Part shown: positions 57,801 to 64,000 of the stretch, piece after piece
Layout: each line of letters opens with the position of its first letter
Position numbering within the stretch: position 1 is the first letter of the stretch
Source of the DNA: Lotus japonicus
Taxonomy: Eukaryota; Streptophyta; Magnoliopsida; Fabales; Fabaceae
Assembly (NCBI RefSeq): GCF_012489685.1
Contig: NC_080042.1
Span: 57,331,069-57,395,068, forward strand
DNA: 64,000 bases
Direction: 5' to 3'
Position numbers and translations under genes: made by a program
Notes under the pieces: generated by a model
Told to the model about the DNA's origin: nothing
Databases searched by the model: none
The model's input: the letters and a program-made list of their open reading frames with translations, nothing else

Positions 57801-59196
57801 TCGCCCATTCTCCGGCAAGTCTGGGTTACTGGCTTTATTCCTGGGTTTAATGCCAACCTGTGGCAAATAAAGTTCGAGTCGATCCCTGGCATGTCTTTAT
57901 GGCTCCAGGTGAAAAGATCCAGGTTGTCACCTAATAATCTTGATAACCTCTGCTCCTGGTCCTCACTAAGCCTGGTCCTTATTTTCAGCACCTTCTCGCC
58001 GAATTTCAACTCCTTCGTTTCTTCTATTGGCGTGGGCCTATTAACGCGACCCTCGCCCCTTGGGTCCAAATTTTATTCTGGCGCTCCCACCTCGTTGCAA
58101 CGGTGTCCTATCGAAGCATTCTTCTTCCCGTACCGATCCACAGCATTACAGTAGCATTCTCTTGCGATCTGTTAGTCCACAACAACTCGTCCAACACCCG
58201 CGCTCGACAATGGATATTTCAACGCTAGGTAGGCTGTTGAGATTACGGCACATAGACGGTTTAAGGTGTTTCTTCCAATTATCATGTTGTAGGATCCCTC
58301 CGCCTCCAAGATTAAGTCTTTCACCTTCAGCGTCCTAGCATTCTCTCGCTCGCCAAATTTGGTGTCAAGGTCGAGAACACCTCTCACCCACACCTGCTCG
58401 CCCGCGAAACCCACCAGAGTTCCCGCGTATGGAATGAGGTCTCTTTCGCTCAAACCAAGCCGATCAAACGCTCCTCCGTAAATGATGTCTGCCGAACTCC
58501 CTTGGTCAAGGAGCACTCGTTGCACATTGAGCTTATTAACACGAAGAGAGATCACGATCGGGTCATCTAAATGTGGCTTTATTCCAAAGAAATCAGCAGT
58601 CAAAAACGTGATGCTTGGGTGCGAGAAACCGAAAGGAACCTTCGTGGCTGCATTCACCGCCCGAGTGTAGCGCTTCTGCGCTGCGCTAGTGACTCCTCTC
58701 CACCGAACCCTCCGGCGATCGTGCCTACTTCCTTAGGCGCTGAAGACACATTGTCCCATGCTTTTCCAATTTTTCCTGTTGTTATCAACTTCCCCACCGC
58801 GCATTGTAAAGCGTGGCATTCTTCGGTGGTGTGGCTGGAGTTCCGGTAATAAGCACACCATTCCGCCCTCAATCTTCCTTTCAAGGAAGGAAACTTTCGA
58901 TGTCGCAAAGATGCTTGATAGCTCTTTCCATATGAATCATCAGGCGTTGGTGTTGCATCTGCCGCTCGGTTCTCCGGATCTTGTCCCTCCAAACAGTTAA
59001 TGACATCGGAAATCAGCCCTTGCCAACCGTTACCAACATGTGGTGCCTGAGGTGGAGGTTGCGTGCCTCTTGAACCGCTTGATAAGAAAGCTGAAGGCCT
59101 CGCCTTCTCCCCGTGCCTCCTCATGTTTGCGCGGTGCAGCAGCGGATTGCTTGTACTCTTCACACTTCCTTCTCGTGATCGTCGATGTTCCTCCAT
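54856..59196 (-). pseudogene. gag-pol: Tat gag C-terminus and pol (PR, RT, RH, aRH, INT), disrupted
   Basis: Minus strand. 59196-58654 holds the gag tail with a zinc-knuckle-like CAYYRNSSHTTEECH. Protease (58657-58172) has VLLDQGSSADIIYGGAF. RT (58069-57293) has the catalytic YIDDMIVKS, but LMNAYSGY stands where the first catalytic Asp is expected. RNase H (57283 on) is followed by a second, archaeal-type RNase H (ILFVDGSSNYNGSGAG, SNNQAEYDALIAEL). Integrase has the HHCC finger (CASHIGG...CEKCQ) and MWGVDLVGPFP. A C-terminal part at 55371-54856 ends LKYYYS. Breaks: a stop between protease and RT near 58172, a stop between RT and RNase H near 57290, and a frameshift in integrase near 55500. 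Most of gag is deleted. Confidence 0.92.
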
Positions 59197-59324
59197 CGAG
59201 CTTTGCCAATGTATTGAAGAAACGCAATCGGAAAACCTTGAAAATTGAAGAAAAATCGCACAGAAAATCGAGTTTCATGCAACTGAATAACGATCCACGT
59301 AGTCCGGGAATCGAAATCTACCGT

Positions 59325-59342
59325 TCCCCACAGACGGCGCCA
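59325..59342 (-). other. Primer-binding site of Tat element
   Basis: TGGCGCCGTCTGTGGGG on the minus strand, two bases after the 5' LTR. Confidence 0.8.
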
Positions 59343-59344
59343 AA

Positions 59345-59661
59345 TGTTCTATCCTGGGAACATTGAATGGGGTAGAGTACCCAAAGTGTGAGGAAAACGG
59401 TATGAATGTTTTAGAGAGAGAAATTCCAACTGCTAAAGAGAGAGAATAACTGAATTTCAATCTGAATATTTCTCAAATGAGCTAAGAGTCCCTTACAACT
59501 GATATTCCCCTCCTATTTATAGAGTCAGAGTTGGGTTTTCGCACCTTTAACCTATCTAAATGGGCCAGTTGGACCTCGGAAGAGATCCAAAGTCCTGATG
59601 CGTCCTGCGCCTAAGGTTGGGTCTCCTGGGCGAGGGACCCTAGGGTCTCGCCCAGTCCACA
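59345..59661 (-). repeat. 5' LTR of Tat element
   Basis: 317 bp. GAACATTGAATGGGGTAGAG and the CCCAGTCCACA end match the other LTR. Confidence 0.88.
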
Positions 59662-59839
59662 TTAAAAAAATTTCTTTTAAATGTCATCTTGAAAAAAAAA
59701 AAAAAAATTAATCAAATTATGGACAAAGTGTCATTTATGATAATGTGTCACAAATTTAGTCCAATCATTACCTACACATCATCTCCTAATCCTCCTACGT
59801 GTTATTTTAAAATCGTACATGTCATTTTAACTTTTTTAA

Positions 59840-60080
59840 ATTTGCCCCCTTCATCATATTCCCCTTCCTCCAACCACCAACCACCATCATCTTCCTCAAT
59901 CTCCTTCCATCCATCAACCATCAAGAAAATATTACACAGAAATTAAATCATTCTCAAACCTAGAAAATGAAACTCAAACCCAACTACACTTGTCAATTCT
60001 TGCTGGAAATGTTGGTTTAGTAGCATACTTGCAGTACTTTCATTTATCTTGACACTCTCATCAAACACAGATAAAAAAAA
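59840..60080. repeat. 241-bp direct repeat, copy 1
   Basis: Nearly identical to 61148-61388, from ATTTGCCCCCTTCATC to AACACAGATAAAAAAA. The copies are 1308 bp apart and the flanks differ. Confidence 0.9.
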
Positions 60081-61147
60081 GTCAATGTTTGGTAACCTGA
60101 TCACCTCACTCTTCCAAGCTAGATTTTATTTCTCACCACTCTGTTGTGAGCCATGATCAGCTGGAATGTTTGTGTGTCAAATATTGCATGTGCAGCTGAG
60201 AATGAAACTATAATGTAGTTAATATTTTATATGAAAATGGTGCCCCAAGGAGACCCCTATGGCAGATATAACATGTGAGCTGATCTGAACCTTCTTTTTG
60301 AAGTGCACGTGGAGTTCATCACCCCCTGTCTTGTTAATTAATTTTTGGTATTAAAAAACTATCTCGGAACTAATCCCTTGAAACTCTAAAATTACATAAG
60401 GGGCTTAGATTCTTATTAATAAATCATTTTTTATACACATTATTCGGGATGAAATTGAATTATCTAATATTTAAGAAATTCAACTATCTATCTATTGCGC
60501 ATAAATTTGTTGATATTCTCTCTTGTTAACTAAAGTGATTTCATCTTGAGCACCACGTGCGTGAAAGTAATTCAATTTGGTCTGAATAGTGGTGGGCGAC
60601 GTGAAAGGTGGTGTTGGAGTTAGTGGAGGTGGTAGGGTGGCATAGCAGAGGATGACATCACGGTAGTGGGGCACGACAGAGGGCAATTGGTCGAAACTTG
60701 TGGTGGTGGCAAGGTGGCACCATAACAGGTGGTAGCGGTAGAGGTGGCATCGCAACACAGCAGAGGGCGCAAAAAGGGAGATGTAATGACAGTGAGAAAC
60801 AAGTGGCGTCGCAACAAAACGAGTGGCGGAGGGGGAAGAAGGGGTAGGTGGGAGTTAGGGAGAGAGTGAACTAGTGGCGAAGAAGGGAAGGGGTGGCGTC
60901 GTGTGGCCTCATAGGTGGTTGTTGTGTTTGAAATACACACGCAAAGAGTAAGTGCACTCTATAAGTAAAATAACATTTATCGTACCTTAGAAACTAAGGC
61001 ATCAATACTTGATTTCAAAGGCCTAATATGTGTTTTAATTTTATTCCTTGCATTCGCCTTGGTTAACGCAAATCCTTATCTCCTGTTGTGTCAAATTCAA
61101 TTCGCGTGCAGTCAAGTGAATCCTAATAAACAATGGACTTTTTTTTT

Positions 61148-61388
61148 ATTTGCCCCCTTCATCATATTCCCCTTCCTCCTTCCACCCACCACCATCATCT
61201 TCCTCAATCTCCTTCCATCCATCAACCATCAAGAAAATATTACACAGAAATTAAATCATTCTCAAACCTAGAAAATGAAACTCAAACCCAAATACACTTG
61301 TCAATTCTTGCTGGAAATGTTGGTTTAGTAGCATACTTGCAGCACTTTCATTTATCTTGACACTCTCATCAAACACAGATAAAAAAAA
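61148..61388. repeat. 241-bp direct repeat, copy 2
   Basis: Partner of 59840-60080; only a few differences seen (for example CCAACCACCAA against TTCCACCCACC near the start). Confidence 0.9.
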
Positions 61389-62329
61389 TAAGACTGCTTC
61401 TGTGTTGCCCTGTTCTTCTCTCTGTCAGTTGTTCCTTCAATTTTTGATTTGTAACAGAGGAGAATTCTTCTTTCTGTCAGCACTACCACACGCGATGAGT
61501 TTTCTTCACAAACTCTGGACGAAACGCTGGCGAGACCCGCACCTGAAATGGGTCTGGGCAAGCCCCGCAAGTATAACTCCTTTTCCGACGGCGACGACCA
61601 AACACTTGTGGCGGAGGATGTACTCATCAGTCACACCATTGCCATTGTTCGGACTTCGCACCCAATCAGCCTTCAAAACTATCATCACCACCATCTCAGA
61701 ACCTGCCTCTTCTTCTGTCACCCTCACACCCCTTTTTCCCATTAGTATCATTTGTCCATTGTTCCTCCAATGTTTCCAACACAGCCACCATTCTCCTTCC
61801 CATATATATCACCCCAAAACCGAGAGAGCGAGATTATCACACAAAATTATATATTGAAAGAGACTCAGAGCATCCATCGAAGAGAGATAGGTGAGGATTC
61901 AAATCACCTAAAAGCTTCAAATCACGGCCAAAATATCATCGCAACCCATCATACTCTTGTACTTTCTTCAACAATTTCCTTCATCATCAACCCAGAAATA
62001 ATCTCATGTGAGTGGGAATTAAAAAGTAACTATTTTTACGAAAACACAACATTTAAAAATTAAATATCTTATTAGAAATAAAGAAAACCAAGTGGAAAGG
62101 TTGATTGTGTCAAATTCATGACATCATCATAAAACACACGTTGTCTTTAACTTGATTATAAAAAAAATCACATGGATGGCATTTTAAAGAAAAAAAATTC
62201 AGAAATCCAATTTGATTCCTCTTATCATTTCAAGAACCTCGAACATATTTAAACCTATATATTAAATATGTGTATATTGGAGAATACTCAATTTGTGAAA
62301 ATATTACAAAACTAATTACTGATAACAAA

Positions 62330-62445
62330 AATTTTTTTTTTATATCGGAAAGATAAATTGTACCATTTAAGAATTGATCTTTGGACCTCCCTCACCCAAC
62401 TTATATGTCCCCTAAATCTTACCACTTAAGCTATCATTCGGGGAA
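62330..62445 (-). mobile_element. tRNA-derived SINE, copy 2
   Basis: Minus strand. TCCCCGAATGATAGCTTAAGTGG is the 5' part with an A-box-like segment, GGTCCAAAGATCAATTC a B-box-like segment, and a poly(A) tail lies at the low-coordinate end. A 9-bp target duplication GATAACAAA flanks it (62321-62329 and 62446-62454). Same family as 46189-46297. Confidence 0.75.
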
Positions 62446-62572
62446 GATAACAAATATATATGAATATATATAAAAATATATTAAAACTAAAATTATATAT
62501 TAAAACCCTTCCTTAAAAGATAATATATATATATATATATTACAATTTGGTCCATTTTAATACAGAAGATGT

Positions 62573-62788
62573 ATCATATGAGAAAGATGTTCTTATGTGA
62601 GAACATGAGATCAAATAAATCATGACCGTTAAATATAATCATGAACGGTCAAGATTAAAACATGAAGTCATGTGACTTTTTAAGTGGTCATGTGAGCATG
62701 AAATTGTTTTAATCTGATCCGTTCATAATTAAATCTAACGGTCATGATTTATTCTCATATTCTCACATAATATCACATTTCTCATATG
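62573..62788. mobile_element. Foldback MITE, family member 2
   Basis: Same family as 23656-23888 (ATGAGAAA..., GAACGGTC, AATCATGA...). An (AT)n run lies about 35 bp to the left (62522-62541). Confidence 0.7.
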
Positions 62789-63175
62789 ATTGATCCCCTT
62801 TTAATACAAATATAATTATGAGTATCTTTCTTCTCTATTTGAATATCTCTTGATTTGTGTACTTTTTTTCCTCTCTAATAGTTTTTCCAACTAGGTTTTT
62901 CTTATGCAGGTTTTAATGAGGCACATTTCTTGAGTAAGGTTGATTACTTCGTGGATGTTTCGTTTTGTAATCTTTAGAGCATGAGAGGTTTTTCTCATGA
63001 CTTCATTATATCAATAAAGTCTTCACTTTTAGAAAAAAAATTATTTCTTCTCTATTTATAATTCTATCATTAACTTCAGAGTATGAAATCTTATGTGAGA
63101 GATTATTGTACGAAAATGGTTATGGTTATTTAGAAGAAAAAAAGTTATTAGTTGTTGTGCTAGGGTTTCCTGCTG
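62789..63175 (+). other. Retroelement-like 3' end and spacer
   Basis: TTTTTCCAACTAGGTTTTTC...GGTTTTAATGAGGC (62884-62926) resembles the end region of many plant retrotransposons. ATATCAATAAAGTC...AAAAAAAA near 63008-63040 looks like a polyadenylated 3' end. No gene is supported. Confidence 0.35.
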
Positions 63176-64000
63176 ATGGACATTGACGGCGGCACCGCTC
63201 CACCCGACGGTGGAGTACCAAAACGGGTTACATTTCGAGACAAACTCATGGGGGGGGTCTACCGCTCCATCCCCGACGAAGGTCAAAGACTTAGTTGACC
63301 AAGGGAAGATGAAGTGAAGCCTAGTGAATGGGAATCGCTTACTTCCACAGATCAACACGGACAAAGAAGTGATTGACGGCATGTGCACCCCATGGAAGGA
63401 GGCACTGCTTGTGTGTTTACTAGGGAAAAAATTGGGTTACCGACTGATGAAATCCAAACTATCAAACGTTTGGCGGCTGAAAGGCGGCTTTGACTTACTA
63501 GATGCAGACAATGGTTTTTACATGGTAAAGTTTGACATGAAAGAGGACAGGGAGATGGTGATCAATGGGGGCCCATGGATGATATTTGATCACTATCTAG
63601 CAGTTTCCACTTGGAGCAGTGAATTCATCTCACCGGCAGCCAAGGTTGCTAAAACATTGGCGTGGATACGCATCCCAGGGTTGAATGTAGTGTTCTATGA
63701 TGAGAGCTATCTACTGTCAATCGCCAGAGCGATAGGAAGACCAGTTAAGGTGGATATGAATACGTTGAATGCCGAGAGAGGGAGGTTCGCCAGAATCTGT
63801 GTGGAATTGGATCTCTCCCTCCCGGTGGTGGGCAAGGTGTGCCTCGAGGGCTATTGGTATAAGATCGAATATGAGGGCCTGCATGTAATCTGTACGAAAT
63901 ATGGCTGCTACGGCCACCGGAGTAGAGAATGCTCAGCCCAAGCGATTGCAGTGGCACCGCAATTAGAGAAACATGGGGACGGGATTAGCAATAAAGACAC
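63176..64000 (+). pseudogene. LINE (L1-type) ORF1, 5' part, frameshifted and cut by window
   Basis: Starts ATGGACATTGACGG at 63176 (MDIDGG...VTFRDKLMGG). A run of eight G at 63249-63256 coincides with loss of frame. The other frame meets a stop near 63316 and then runs open to the window end: VIDGMCTPWKEALLV, GGFDLLDADNGFYMVKFD, INGGPWMIFDHYLAV, KTLAWIRIPGLNVVFYDE and a knuckle CTKYGCYGHRSREC at about 63894-63935. This is the DUF4283 plus CCHC arrangement of plant L1-type ORF1, an RNA-binding chaperone. ORF2 (endonuclease-RT) would lie beyond 64000. Confidence 0.85.

Larger units (their letters stand above)
53225..59661 (-). mobile_element. Tat-lineage Ty3/gypsy element, degraded
   Basis: LTRs at 53225-53544 and 59345-59661 (minus strand TGTGGACTGGGC...GAACA). 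The primer site at 59325-59342 (minus) reads TGGCGCCGTCTGTGGGG. Pol has two RNase H domains, diagnostic of Tat. Most of gag is missing. A 4-bp CATT may be the target duplication, but this is not certain. It is inserted in the left arm of a MULE. Confidence 0.85.
53169..62255. mobile_element. Older MULE split by a Tat element
   Basis: Ends GGCTTAAATATGTTCGAGG and CCTCGAACATATTTAAACC, with a 9-bp target duplication matching 8 of 9 (TATAAATTA at 53160-53168, TATATATTA at 62256-62264). The left arm resumes after the Tat insertion at 59662. No transposase is present. About 2.65 kb belongs to the MULE itself. Confidence 0.8.
59662..62255. other. Right part of the older MULE, no recognised gene
   Basis: It contains a 241-bp direct duplication (59840-60080 and 61148-61388), GT-rich sequence at 60590-60920 and a 166-codon open stretch (61357-61857) with no recognisable domain. 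Nothing here can be named as a gene. Confidence 0.5.

Noticed and set aside
61357..61857. 166-codon ORF as captured gene in the older MULE
   Set aside because: It begins inside the 241-bp repeat and shows no recognisable motif. The overlapping frame is equally open, so coding is unsupported.

Overview
This is a plant nuclear window made almost entirely of transposable elements (TEs), probably from a eudicot and possibly a legume. The legume guess rests only on the mix of element families. The basis for 'plant' is solid: plant-type Ty1/copia and Ty3/gypsy (Athila and Tat) retrotransposons, Mutator-like elements (MULEs) with 9-bp target duplications, a Helitron with an RPA-like gene, CACTA and Stowaway elements, a plant-type LINE, and a ribosomal protein L23 retrocopy. 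I see no intact single-copy host gene, tRNA or rRNA.

Layout. 1-4106 is a ~4.1-kb LTR-like unit. A second, diverged copy lies inverted at 47105-51232. Both carry a TATA box, matching splice-like exons and a conserved acidic-tailed ORF. 4107-4466 is the tail of one Helitron. 4952-22020 is a second, composite Helitron holding a broken RPA1-like gene (6728-7353), a ~210-bp tandem repeat and a broken PIF1-type helicase (19921-21428). Three later elements split it: a MULE (5068-6512), a gag-only SIRE-like copia element (7570-12768) and a MuDR-type MULE (13940-19349). The MuDR-type MULE has a decayed transposase and, facing it, an intact two-exon GRF zinc-finger/membrane gene.

22251-26500 holds a TRIM, a CACTA end, small MITEs, an Athila relic and a 46-bp minisatellite. 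26690-30067 is a complete non-autonomous CACTA with subterminal repeats. 31003-32231 is another MULE. 32355-44879 is a deep nest. A Stowaway-type MITE was split by a copia element (32497-44461). That element was then split in its reverse transcriptase by a young Athila element (35690-42325) and in its 3' LTR by a foldback MULE (43902-44443).

44505-46308 has two Stowaway MITEs, the RPL23 retrocopy and a SINE. 52018-52620 is a hAT-type MITE. 53169-62255 is an old MULE split by a Tat-lineage gypsy element (53225-59661). The right edge has a second SINE, a second copy of a foldback MITE and the 5' half of a LINE ORF1 running off the window.

There is no host pathway here; genes relate only as parts of their own elements. 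Nesting gives a relative history: the Helitron predates its three residents, and the copia element predates the Athila element inside it. The best candidates for something little described are the conserved multi-exon gene inside the long LTR-like units and the intact GRF-membrane gene inside the MULE.
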